A stretch of 64,000 nt of DNA from Anoplopoma fimbria (taxonomy: Eukaryota; Chordata; Actinopteri; Perciformes; Anoplopomatidae). Position numbers and translations under genes: made by a program. Positions 1 to 12,199 of the stretch are shown here, piece after piece (positions within the stretch are counted from its first letter, which is position 1; every line of letters begins with the position of its first letter). The DNA lies in NCBI RefSeq assembly GCF_027596085.1, contig NC_072455.1:4986509-5050508 (forward strand), given 5' to 3'. The notes under the pieces are model-generated. The model saw only the letters and a program-made list of their open reading frames with translations. It made no database searches and had not been told where the DNA came from.

Positions 1-2002
1 CTGTTGAGCTGAATGCTGGAACGAGTGGACGAGAGGCTCGCAATGCTGGACTGTTTCAGCCCTGGATACCAGAAGATCTGGCAAAATTCAGATACAGCCC
101 TTTTGTAAACTCATACACAGCGACAAGAAAAACAAAAGACATAAAGTATGTTGCTATAATCCTTAATCTTTGTTTTGTCTCTCCATGAATAACAGTCTTC
201 ATTCAGCAATAATTTGTTGTTTTGGGCACAAAATGTTTTCCTTTAAAAGTCCTGTTGTCTGTGATATTACACTCATAAACACAAGACTTCATGTGACCCC
301 AAAAAGAATGATCAACTTATAAAAGAAGACAAGATGTGTTTGTTCTTGTTGAAAAATCCCCCGTTCATTTATTGGACTGCAGCCTACTTGCAGTTCTGAG
401 TAAAAAGTGGAGCGAAGGGACAGTGAGTTCGTCTGGATTTATATCTAGCCTTTCCATGACACACCATCAACCGCACACACTCTGACTGTGCAACATGTGA
501 CTGACAGAAATGATGCAGAAAAAGTAAATACAGATGCATTTTTATTTTATCCTGTTATTGTATATCAAACCCAGAAGAAAGGCAATAAAGACATATTTCC
601 TTAAAAAATTCTTTTTTCAAGGAGCTTACTAAAATAAATAGAAATTGTCAGCTGCCTGCTTGGTAGGAAAATAACTATAAAAATGAAAAAAGGCAGTGTT
701 TTAAAGAATAGCCAGACCCGCAGTAACATTAAATATAAAACAAAATGCCAGGATTTTGTTTTATGAGGCTTTTATTTGCAGATCATCTGTGTGGTTTTTG
801 ATTTATTTATTCAGTTTAAGAAGAAGGGGGATTTTCTCAACCAATAAAGGAACACTTAAAGTTTCAGTATATCTGAACATTTAAAGGGTACCAGATTTTA
901 ATAAGTATGGTTCTCACTGGCAGACAACTATTTGCAGTTAGCTAAAGGGCTAAAACAGACACACAATGTTTCTTCTTTAAGCTCCATTTTTAAATCATCG
1001 TCCAAGCATTCAACTAAATAATCAGGATTTTAAATTCTGCTTCAAAAAACCGAGTGCCAGACAGACAGGTGGCCAGGTAGTCAAGCGGGGAAACTAATTA
1101 GGAGCCAAAAAAAACATTCAGACACAGTCAGCCTGCGGGGAAACACTGTCGGATGTTTTGACCGGTCGTCCAATAATCAAGAAAATCAGCCGGGAGTCTG
1201 GCTGGTTTTCTTGTGATCATCCGATGACGTGTCTGTACGTCTACAGGGTCACGAGCACAGAATCGGAGAGACAAGCGGTGAAAGGCCCGAGGGGAGAAGA
1301 GGATAGAAAGCGAGGGATGGGAAGGAAGGAGGAGGGATGAGGCGGTGTTGAGATGTTAAACTCGGTTACCCTCTCATTGAGCTCCGACTCGTGTTCGAGA
1401 CGCGTTTACGGCCCGTCCCCAGATGAGAAGACGAGAGCCAGATGGCAGAGAGGTCGCCATCATGGCAACTCATTTCCTCAGAAGGGGGTTGAAGTTCACA
1501 GAACAATAGAGGGAAAATAAATAATAGTATGCTCACAGGAAGCAGAGCAGGAGCATTTCACTTTCACCTAAAAAGTTGATTATGAAGTTCAAAAGCCTCC
1601 TTCAATCCCAAAATAACCACAGCAGAGCAGCAAGTAGACAAGGTGAAGGTTCTCTCTACACCTAATCTCTGAGCAAATACACAAACATATCACACTAATT
1701 ACATACGATACACATTTAAGAGGATCCTACACAAGATTTTTCCTTGTAAAGTCCATCTGATTTCAACCTGTGATGCTAGTTATGTATGTTTTTAATAATG
1801 TTATCTCCCTGCCTTGTATACATTGTTATTTAATTTATTGTTTCAGTCTTTACCATGTAAAGTGCCTTTGAGTATCTTTTAAAGCGCTATACAAATAAAA
1901 TGTATTATTATTATTATTATTTTGGAAGTATTGATGGTACTTTTAAAATACATCCAGAAACCTTGTAACGCATCTGAATCCTCTCCAAAGTGCTACTAAA
2001 GC
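1..2002. other. Non-coding stretch, left edge
   Basis: No gene recognised. A 31-codon frame at 13-108 is preceded by an in-frame stop and matches nothing I know. The LINE tail at 1850-1921 is the only element seen. Confidence 0.6.
1850..1921 (+). mobile_element. LINE-type 3' tail with ATT repeats
   Basis: AAAGTGCCTTTGAGTATC, then AAAGCGCTATACAAATAAAATG and (ATT)n, is the characteristic 3' end of a fish LINE or a SINE that copies it. The preceding 100 bp may belong to it; no open frame remains. Confidence 0.6.
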
Positions 2003-2027
2003 ACAACAACAACAACAACAACAACAC
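2003..2027. repeat. (AAC)n microsatellite
   Basis: About eight AAC units. Confidence 0.9.
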
Positions 2028-2204
2028 AACTTCGGCCATCTTGTTTTCTTCCGACTAAAAGATGTCCACACATGCCAAGTCTTATATTACAACTTCTGAA
2101 GTTGTAGATACAAGTTTGCGAGGAGCACGGAAGGCAGCGCAACTGCTGCTCAAAGAAGGATCGAGTTCTATGTAGAATATGGAAACTAATACACGTTTAC
2201 AAGG

Positions 2205-2290
2205 TTTATGCTAAGCTAACAAGCTGCCGGTTGTATCTTCATAAAACCAAATAAAAAGAGTTCCAAAATGTCAAACTACTCCTTAAATGA
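2205..2290. repeat. Fragment of the foldback MITE
   Basis: TTTATGCTAAGCTAACAAGCTGCCGG, TGTATCTTCAT and TTCCAAAATGTCAAACTACTCCTT match the right arm of the element at 10918-11295. Confidence 0.55.
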
Positions 2291-2878
2291 ACTGAAATAA
2301 GACCATTAAAGAGTGTTTTTTTCTGCCGTCGTAGTCATGCTGCACTTCAGGTGACGTCAGTTAACTCGAGAAAACCAAAAAAAAAAACACATCTTCATTT
2401 TCTTTTCTCACATCCTCAGTCTCCAACACCTTTTCCTCACTACCCCCCCTTTTGGTGCTTTTCTGCACCATTCTGCTCACATAATCTCACACGTTCTATT
2501 TTTCCTCCTTCTTTTCGCTCTCTCTGAGACTCCTCCAACATCCAACACTCTGTTGTATGTGAACCCCCGGACATCTGCCTTCTTGATCTTGTTATCAGTG
2601 TTTTAATCTCACTTTGATGCACGCTGCATTCTAGAAATAAAAAAAAAATGAAAATCAAGAAAACACAAACTCTTATTGTTATTTTGGTCTACATGCGAAT
2701 GAAACCAAAGTCATTTGTACACGGCAACAAACAGATTCTTTGGCACTTCCTGTTCCCTGTCATTAATGAATCGGGCTCTTACTTCAGATAGGAAGACATT
2801 TTGACTGTAACAGATAAAGGAGAGTGCATTCTGGGCCATAAAAACAACACCAATACTACAAATACAGAACAGACTGTG

Positions 2879-2917
2879 CTCTCTCTCTCTCTCTCTCTCG
2901 CTCTCTCTCTCGCTCTC
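2879..2917. repeat. (CT)n microsatellite, interrupted by CG
   Basis: CT repeat with two TCG interruptions, about 39 bp. Confidence 0.9.
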
Positions 2918-3660
2918 AGCAATATGCCAACAAAGGCAATAAAATCATAAAACATGCACATGGTCCAAGTGATACACACACACACACTGGGTCAAAATCA
3001 CATGCTGATAAAAGGCCCACTTTGACTCTGATGGTGCAGGGGTTTGTTTCCAATAATAACTTAATAAATAACTTCAAGACGCTGACTTAACAAAAACAAG
3101 GAAAAGAGGGGAAGAAAAAAAACGAGTTCCTGTTTGGCTCCCGCCTGATCCCAGATGGAGAAACGGCAAGATGGGGAAAAAATGAAGCTGGAACACTTGG
3201 AGAAGACGGGAAAGACAGACAAAAGAAGAAAAACTGTAGCTCTCGTTTTCCTCATATCATGTGAAAGTTGTTTTTTTTGCTGCACAACGACATCACATTT
3301 TTGAATATTCTGAATGAGACGCAATGGATTTCTCAAGCTACCCGTCCTTCACCTCATCCGCTGCACACTGTTACGCTGTGTAGGTGTGTTTGTGTGATTT
3401 CTGGTCTGTAATTGACAGACACCTGCACAAACCCACGTTCGTTCTCACCTTCTTTTCAAGCTGCTATCGTCGGGTGAACATTGTGCCTTCGAAACAACAT
3501 GTTTTTCTCTTCCCTATTGTTGGCCCATGTTTTTTTTACGCGTGTGAAGCATATGTAGGAGAGTAAGCCTGCGACTCAGGCGTTTGTTCAGCTCGCCTGT
3601 CACTGCATTTACAGCAGCTGCTGTTTCAGGGAGGAGATGGAAAAATAGCAGTACAGAGGG

Positions 3661-3790
3661 AACCAAGAACCAAGACCACATGCACAAAAACCAATATGTT
3701 TTTGTGCATGTGTTTGGGTCCATAACTTGGTTTTGTTGGGAAATATGTTGGGAAATGTTTGTTTCCCAACATATATTGTTGGGAAACAAT
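3661..3790. repeat. Two adjacent perfect hairpins inside a longer imperfect foldback
   Basis: Hairpin 1: CACATGCACAAAAAC (3677-3691), 6-nt loop, exact complement at 3698-3712. Hairpin 2: ATATGTTGGGAAA (3743-3755), 6-nt loop TGTTTG, exact complement at 3762-3774. AACCAAG (3661) and CTTGGTT (3727-3733) can extend stem 1. The motif TGTTGGGAAA also occurs three times as a direct repeat. Possibly a small foldback element; no family recognised. Confidence 0.8.
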
Positions 3791-4671
3791 AATGCACGTG
3801 AGCTGTGAGTTAATACTGCTGCTCCCTGGTAATGCCATACATTAAAACAGCGTCAGATGGACTCCAATGTGAGCTCCACTTCATATTTATGAATATATAT
3901 GTTATGTATTTGAAATTCATAAAAGTAAATTTGAAGGCTTTTACGAGGGCACATCTTCCGTCGCTACTGGCAACCATTCAGCTGGACATGGTTAGCAGTT
4001 TGTGAAGCCGACCAAAAGATGTTTACCTTGCGGTTATTAGGTTCCACTAGTTAGAGCAACTAATGTTTTATTCCAAAATAACGCCATAGTTAGTTGACGA
4101 GCCCCCTTAGCACTATAGCGCTGTTAGCTAACGTTAGCTAAGCCTATTAACATAGTTGATGTTACTTGTTTCACAATGTTAGGCTAACCTTGGCAGCTGA
4201 GAACGGCACCGGAGGTTCTTCCCAAACTCATAGATGCTGTCGTCAAAAGTAACGATACATAGAAGGTGAATGTTAAAGTAGGAAATTGTACACTTCATAG
4301 GACAGCTTGCATTCAAATGTGAAGTTATTAAAGGGAGATGCCACGCCTTAATGGAAACTTGTTTACTTCCTTTTATTCTCTTGAGTATATTTTAAGCGGA
4401 GAATCACTTTCGCAAAAAAAAATTCAAATTCCACCATTGAGGATTTGTGTCAAATTATTTTCCATCTCCATTCATCCATTGAGACATTTGGTCTTCACAA
4501 TTCATAGAAATATAAGAACATTAACACACGCACACACACAGCCAAACATTCACACCAAATACACAAACACTGGGGGTTTTTTCCCCCGTTATTTTCGCAA
4601 AACTGCAATTTTTTTAATAAAGAAATAAGAAAATGTCAAGTAACGCTACAAACTTGCACACTCACACATAA

Positions 4672-4941
4672 ACACACACACACACACACACACACATACA
4701 CATAAACATACATACACAGACGGACGCAGACGCACAGTTACACAGCAGGCCTTGGTCCGGATGCCGGCATTCTCCACACTGATAATGGGTCTGTATCCAA
4801 CTGTAATGCACAGTTCACTGAGGCTGGCTCTGCTCCAGATGGAGAGGCAGCGAGGAAAAGGAACAGGATGCCATAACCTCGCCTCACACAGTGGACAAGA
4901 GCCACAGCTGCAGACACACACACACACACACACACACACAA
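4672..4941. repeat. Two short (CA)n arrays
   Basis: About 25 bp at 4672-4696 and 27 bp at 4915-4941, with unremarkable sequence between. Confidence 0.9.
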
Positions 4942-6219
4942 GAATAAACAAGGCCGGAGCACCCACGCCTATATCAACCCACATGAATGCTTGCATCTAC
5001 AGACACTCTCCACATATCTACTGTCCGTTTGCATGAAATGTACACACAAACACACTCAAAAATGCACATTGTCTCATGCACCGTGTGCCACCACAAAAAC
5101 ACAACTGGTCTCAGTTCACACCGACATCACACGCGCTTACATAAAGCTCGCTTCATAGAAGAGCGTTGGCTGTAAACATGCAGCTCCTCCGTGCAGAGCA
5201 GATAGTTAAAGTTGGCCGTGGCGTTTGGAAGTGGCGTTGAGGTGCGAGAGGATTTGTCGCTGAAAAGTAATAATGATATTCCGCCCCGTTCTGACCTGGG
5301 AGCCAAAAAACACTCCTCTTTGCAGTTCTGCACCGGAGCTGGTTTAAACATTCAGACATGGAGGTCGTAACAGGATCCGCATGACAAAGCTGTTGTTAGC
5401 TTTTTCAATTTTCCTAATCAGTAATTTGAATCTTGTTTTGTTTTGCTAAACGGATTTGTCCTTCAACTGTTTCACTCCAAAACTTTTAAAGCCACGCTAG
5501 CAGCCTAAAAAAAAAATCTTCTTCGGAACATTTGTATGAATTTGCATTGAAATAATGATAAAGATATTCATGGTTTCCAGATGATGAATCCTGCTGACTC
5601 TGGCGATCCCCTGACTTCTTTCTTTTGCACCAGAGTGACGAAAACAAAAGGACAAAATTATGAAATCGCAACTATGAATCAAAAATTCATAGTTACCAAG
5701 TGCTAGCAAAATTAAGAGCACAAAATAACAGTCCAAAGAAAATAATACTCACTGCAGGTTTTGCATATGAAGCAAAATAACCAACAAAATTTGCCACATT
5801 TTGAAGGTAAAAAGTGTTGCAGGTTACAAATAATTGTTGTACTTTCTTTTTTAAATACTTTCCAAGAGAAAAGGACCAGTAAGTTATTTTAACTCTTGCA
5901 TTAGCCTGTAACAAGTGTTTTAATTGAGGAATTTAGCATTGCTATGGATGTTGAACTGTCAGAGAAGTTAAAAGGATGTGTGTGCAGAGAACACCTGTAC
6001 CCTGATCCTTAATCTACAGAAACACAAGAACCGCTGCTGTGATGGAGAACAGGAAATGAAAAATAAGGGAGGAGGGAGACAGGAGAAAGGAAGAGGAGGT
6101 GAGAGAGAGAAAGGAGAGCAGGATGAGGGAAAGGAAGAGGAAGGAGAGGAGGGTGGAGGGGTGGGGTGCTGTCTGAGTCATCGTCAGTTACAGGCATCAT
6201 CTGAGCCGAAGGGGGAGAC

Positions 6220-6330
<111 letters not shown>

Positions 6331-6410
6331 TCACTAACGGGGACGTGGAGTCAAACGGTCAGGGACTGTTGGGAATGGCTGTCCATATTGGAGCCATTGA
6401 CCCCTCTCTA

Positions 6411-6480
6411 ACACACACACACACACACACACACTCACACACACACACACTCACACTCACACACACACACTAACACACAC
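6411..6480. repeat. Compound, interrupted (CA)n array
   Basis: CA runs broken by TCACAC and TAACAC units, about 70 bp; older than the array 80 bp upstream. Confidence 0.93.
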
Positions 6481-7319
6481 ATTTATAAATGGGCTGGAGT
6501 CCCAAACAGTCCATTAGAGATTAAACAAGTTGTTCAGTCTATGTTTCAGACTCCAGGCCTCACTGAAAAATTCAGATTCCTCTATTGCTCTCTCCGTCTC
6601 TCTTTCTGTCGTTCCCTATTGTTCCATTAGTGGATAAAGCACGCCGGTACCATGGAGGAGGAAATGAAACTCAGTCCATCAGCCTGCATCGGGGGGGTAT
6701 GTAAGACATCTAACTGCCGTACTTTACCTGCTTGCCTTCGTCGCCCTCTACACATTACAGCTCTATTATGGATTTCTATAATAACACAGCGGTGGATGAA
6801 TTCTCTGCAGGATTCCACGTTATTTTTTGCCTCCACATTATTGAGGAAATAACTCACAGTTAAATGAAATTTCCCGCCGGCAAAGCAGGACTACGGGGAT
6901 GTTCGCGTTTACGCTGGCACCTGTTGACTGACGAGAATTCAACTGCTAGATTGCACCTTTATTCTGTTGAACAAGAGCGTACGGCCATGCTAACGGCTAA
7001 CGTGAGGCTGAATTAGGACACCGTGGGGTTTGAGCTAAATGCTAATGCTAGTATGGCGAAATAGATCTTTTACTTCATCAAGCTGTGCATCGCTGGTGGC
7101 CTCCACACAGGGAAAAGACAATGGAAGTCAGCTTTTTGCTGATTCTGGTGCAATAAATGTATAGTGCAAATAAAATAAAAAATAAACAATGACACTGCTA
7201 AAAACACATTGATGTTTGGCAGGTATAATGTTTTCAATATTCGTGTGAGCATGCTAACATTTCCTAAAAATTCCAAAGTTCATCCGTAGCTGAAGAGAAT
7301 GTCATTTGTTTTGCTGGTA

Positions 7320-8110
7320 TTATATCAAAAACCAAAGTAATGGATAAATATTACATTACCTAATAATGGCGCTAGATGGTTAGCTAACGAGATCAATCAA
7401 AGTTGTTACAATTCATCCTCAGGAGAACATGGATATCTGTGCCAAAATGCATGGCAATCCTTTAAAAAGTATTAAATAGAAATAGGATGAAAGTCAAGGG
7501 ATAACCAAAGTCAGTTGGATACATCATCTGGAAACCATGAATATCTGTTGAAATTCTTATCGCAATTCATTCAAAAGTCGTGGTTCAATGCCTCCTTCAA
7601 CCAATCAAGTTGCAGTTTGCATCCATGTCTGTCCAAAATGTCATCACCAAATTTGATCCTATGAGACAATCCTGCGAAATTGACATAATTAGCATTAGCT
7701 GTGGCGTAGTGGAGAGCAAGGTAGTTCTCCAATCAGAGGGTCGGTGGTTCGATACCCGGCTTCGGCAGTCGATGTGTCCTCGGGCAAGACATTTAACCCC
7801 AAGTTGCTTGCCATCGGTGTGGACTGGATGTTGTATGAATGTTAGTTAGAGTCTGATGGTGGCACCTTGCATGGTAGCCTGTCATCAGTGTGTGAATGGG
7901 TGAATGATATGTAATATACTACTGATTGTAAGTCTGGATGGTAAGATTGGATAAAAGCGTCTGCTAAATGACTGTAATGTAATGTAATGTAATTATTGAG
8001 TAATGGCCAAAAACTTGTTTTGTGATGTCACAGTGACATCCAAATTCTCCAAGTGGATACTTGTGTCAAAGTGAAATTCTAGTCAAGGCATTCTCAAGAT
8101 ATCATGTTAA
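7320..8110. repeat. Old interspersed repeat split by SINE copy 1
   Basis: Phrases such as CATCCTCAGGAGAACATGGATATCTG, CATGGCAATCC and ACATCATCTGGAAACCATGAATATCTG belong to a diverged fish repeat that also appears at about 39350-39545 and, in the opposite sense, near 15240-15316. The SINE at 7698-7991 interrupts it; the flanks rejoin as ...GACATA / ATTATTGAG.... The family is not named. Confidence 0.5.
7698..7991 (+). mobile_element. tRNA-derived SINE, copy 1
   Basis: The head has a pol III A box TGGCGTAGTGG (7702-7712) and B box GGTTCGATACC (7746-7756). The 3' end GGATAAAAGCGTCTGCTAAATGAC followed by (TGTAA)n resembles an L2-type LINE tail. Relative to the other copies it has lost about 8 bp near 7805 and has a changed stretch near 7935. 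It is inserted inside another interspersed repeat. Confidence 0.85.
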
Positions 8111-8114
8111 GGAG

Positions 8115-10130
8115 AACATAATATACTAATATCTTAAGTCCTCGATCCTCTTTCAGATACTTGGTACATAGGAATGTTACATAAAGAGCAGGTACGCAGC
8201 CAACAAAGTGCCCGCAATTACAATGAGGAACAACCTCAAGGATATTGCGACTTTTTCACCGTATCATTACCTTCACGAGTGAACTGAATCGTTACAATAT
8301 GTAGCGAGAGTATATCTTCATGAAAGGTTAGGTCCTTGGTTACCAAAAACCACTTGCCTTAGCAACCAAAACAGCTCACAGCTCTGTCTTCTCACAGTAA
8401 TTATCGGCACGGCCAAAATGTAACTTTCATCCGCTTTATTGCCTGGATTCAATTACTGCTTATGTAATACACCATTAAAGATCAATCCGCTCTATAACAC
8501 ATGCTTGTTGTCGTCGCTAATGGGTGACTAGATGCTGTGCAAGGTCTTTAAAAAAAAAAGGGAACACGACAGGGTTATTTAATGTTTTCCTCTCATTGCC
8601 TCATTCTGGTGATGCTTTCATTATTTCTGTCTGCGCTTTGCCTTCACTGTTAATGATCAAGTAAAATTGACTTCTTCTGCTCGATAGTTCCCCAACCGTA
8701 TGAAACATCACCAAGAGACAGAGGACAATATGAGACACGACGATGACTAAGATGATCTGTTTTTTTTGTTGTTGTTGTAACGGAGTGAACATACAGTGAA
8801 GTGTGAGCCAGTTAGTGTTCTCCAATATCGAGCTGCAAGGGTGAAGACTGCAGGAGGTTTTCAGTCTGTTAGGAAACAGCTATGAACAATAAACTGGACA
8901 TAAATTCTGAGCTGCTTCTGTCTGGAAACTGGTTTACTGACACTTTTAATCAATTTTATGTAATGTGAGCGAAGCTAGCTCATATCAGGTCGGTAATTGA
9001 TCAGCTAAACATGTTTTTTCACCGACATTCATCATGGAATTTGATACGTAAGAAAAAAACTTTAGTTCCTACAAGTAGAATTTCCGTGGTAAATTAAAGC
9101 CACTGTGTAGAATTAAAACAAAAAAAATACCAAACTTAACCATCCTCTAGTGGTAGAACATAATACACTGAATTTATACCAAAATTAGACCTTTACCTTT
9201 ACCAATAAATTAAGCTACATGCGCACACACAACAATATTTGACTGGTGTTTTTTTCGCCCTTGTACAGATGAATCTAATTGAGTAAATTTCTGTGCATTG
9301 GCATTTTTTCCCTGGACTTACGAAAATGGCATCAGAAAACTGCAAATCCAGTATTCGCATTCCCAAATTGTGTGCTTGCCTTTAAGCTTTCAGTAAATCA
9401 ATAAGACAAATCGCACAAATCTATTGGTCACCTTTGCACAAATTCAAACATCTCGGATCACTGTAGCTTATTTTTCCCCCAGAGTTGATACCAACACATA
9501 TGCTAATTTAGTTGTGTTATAAGGATAAGGATCATTATTTACCAACTGGATTAGATTTAAAAAAGATTAGGTTGCACATGCTCAGGGGTTTAAAGGTTGA
9601 TGCATAGTGTTCATTATTCCAAATATACACAAAGAGGAACACGTTGTTTTCAAGAAAATTGATTAACACGATTGTTGATCCTTTAAAGATGTCATCTCTT
9701 AAACCAAACTTCACGCAGATAGCTAGGATGAGACAGGCAGGCTTAAGTAGTTTTGAAGCACTGAGACAATTTCCACATGGACTAAAAAATAAATTCAAAT
9801 TTAAGCTCATCATTAGAAGAGGTTTCAAACGTTGAAGTGCTGCAAGGGAGGAAACAGATTTGAGACCAGCCTGATCTCAAACAAGCGAAAATGTGGCTTG
9901 TGGGCTTCTTGCTGTCCACCTCGGATTTAGTCTCTGCAAAAACTGTGAAAAGGCATTACGTTAGAGCTTGTATTCGGCTCTTGTGTAATGGTACAATGCA
10001 TTAGTGCAAGCTGCAACACCTCCAGCACTAGGTGGGTACACAGGTCCCCGGAGGGTTACATAAACAACGTACACGAGGCAAGTTTGACGCCTGCATCGCA
10101 TTTTATCAGTTTCACTGTAGAGACGGTACA
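8115..10130. other. Non-coding stretch
   Basis: No gene or clear repeat seen. A/T-rich, with scattered stops in all frames; the longest frames (about 97 codons on the minus strand near 9535-9828) match no family. Confidence 0.6.
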
Positions 10131-10132
10131 CA

Positions 10133-10133
<1 letters not shown>

Positions 10134-10159
<26 letters not shown>
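10134..10159. repeat. (GT)n microsatellite
   Basis: About 13 GT units. Confidence 0.9.
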
Positions 10160-10163
<4 letters not shown>

Positions 10164-10571
10164 TCATCTCTGTGGCGGGGAGGTTAACCTGATTCCCAAG
10201 GCTTTTTCAACCACACGTACATGAACACATATACGCTAGAGCAGGGGTTGGAGGAAATAACATTAAGGCAGGCAAAGACACGTTCTGGGCTCAGGAAGCA
10301 AACGTCCTTTTGGAGATGGACGACACTGATGCTGAGACAGATGTGTTGAGGTAATCAAACAAACATCAGGAAATACCAGCTTGTTATTCTCCATCATGAG
10401 TATATCAACTGAAAAATCGCCCATGAAACAAGCTCAGTCTTTTGAAGTCTAATTCAGGGTGCGACAGAAAAAAACGACTGCTCTGAATCACCTCAGCCTC
10501 ACAAAGTGTCTCATCAAACGCAGTCATGGCTCATCAGAGCAACTGTTGTAGACCTGTACTTTCCACCCACG

Positions 10572-10572
<1 letters not shown>

Positions 10573-10647
<75 letters not shown>

Positions 10648-10660
10648 AAACACACAAACA
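10573..10660. repeat. (CA)n microsatellite with interrupted end
   Basis: About 68 bp of pure CA followed by AACACACAAACACACAAAC. Confidence 0.96.
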
Positions 10661-10917
10661 TGTCCCTCATCATCCAAAGAGCAGATGAAGAAGCACAAAC
10701 ACACCAGACCCCCCGGCGGGCAATGCCAGCTTCTCCGCAACGCCACAGGCTGAGTCCTCGTCTGTCGCATGACTAAAACAAAAACTGGCCAAAAAGTTAG
10801 CCGTGTGTCACACAAACACCGGGGTTATTGCATTTCAGGAGTGTTTGTTTCTTCTTTTAAAAAGGTATATTTATATATGGCTTTTGGAAGCAAGCACGGT
10901 CCTGAAATGTAATAGTG

Positions 10918-11295
10918 TAACATTTTGTAAAGTACACTAATTTGCTTTGTTACCGAGAGTTAGATGAGAAGATTGATACCACTCACATGTCTGTACCAGG
11001 AGACAATTAGCTTAGCTTAGCATAAAGGCTGGAAACAACTAGTCTTTCTATGTCCAAAGGTAACAATATCCACCTACCAGCACCTCTATCGCTCACTAAT
11101 AAACACGTTTAATCTGTAAAAAAACTAAATGTAAAGACAACTGGCTAGCCGGTTCCTCCCTGCTACCAGCCTTTTATGCTAAGCTAACCACCTCCTGGAT
11201 GTAGCTTCATATTATACATATGGATGTGTGGTATCGATCTTCTCACCTAACTGTCGGCAAGAAGGCACAATAACATAATTCCCGAAATGTCAATG
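10918..11295. mobile_element. Long-hairpin (foldback) MITE
   Basis: The left arm AACATTTTGTAAAGTACACTAATTTGC...GAGAGTTAGATGAGAAGATTGATACCAC mirrors the right arm GTGGTATCGATCTTCTCACCTAACTGTCGG...CCCGAAATGTC. Inner parts also pair: TTAGCTTAGCTTAGCATAAAGG near 11011 with CCTTTTATGCTAAGCTAACC near 11170. Fragments of the right arm recur at 2205-2290 and 50211-50295. Confidence 0.75.
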
Positions 11296-11888
11296 TATTT
11301 TGAGTGCCTTGAGAAAAATGCTAAATCTGAGGCGTCAAGTGTCGGCCGTGACACAGCAACTTTCTCAACGAAAAAAAACTACAGAATTAACACCTAATCT
11401 TTAAGGGCATCACAAAGTTTGTGTTTGTCTTGATTTTAGATGTAGCTTGTTAATGCCAGGCATCTCTAGAGATGAACAATTTACCCTTTGGAACTACTTT
11501 CTACAAAAACTATTTTCAGCAACACAACCAAAAACCCATTCACCTCCATTGATTTAATGCCCATTAAGTAAATACTGAATGTTTTTGTTGTAATCTTGCT
11601 GAACAAACAATCAGATATTGTTCTTTCCCCAAACATCTGAATGCACCGGGTAGATTCATTTTTCTCAGTTTAGTGAAAATACTGGAAACCAAACGGCTGC
11701 TTGTAAGTTGCAGATGAGAAGACCACAGTTCATTCAGCCGCGTGGAGTTTCCGACCCCACCCAGGAAGTGGTGGAGAGTTTAGTGCGATCGGTTTAGTTA
11801 TTAAAGCGGATGTGAGCGAGAGACAGGCAGACAGAAACAGAGTCAACACTTTGAGGTGACCCTCGACAGGATATCCTGTAACACCTGC

Positions 11889-11997
<109 letters not shown>

Positions 11998-12138
11998 TAT
12001 TCACCCCCCTCCCCTTCAACGCTTTTCAAATCCAATCAGACCCACTGAGGCGTTTCATTTCTGAGTCGAGCGACAGAGCAGTTTATGTGAATCAAAGTGT
12101 GTATGTTTGTGTGTGCGCATGTAAAACAGAGAGAAAGA

Positions 12139-12140
<2 letters not shown>

Positions 12141-12197
<57 letters not shown>

Positions 12198-12198
12198 C
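12141..12198. repeat. (GT)n microsatellite
   Basis: About 50 bp of GT followed by ATGTGTGC; inverted relative to the array at 11890. Confidence 0.96.
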
Positions 12199-12199
12199 G

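Noticed and set aside
7702..7756. Possible tRNA gene from the A and B boxes
   Set aside because: The boxes belong to the SINE head; no cloverleaf with acceptor stem and anticodon arm could be drawn, and the unit is followed by the SINE body and tail.
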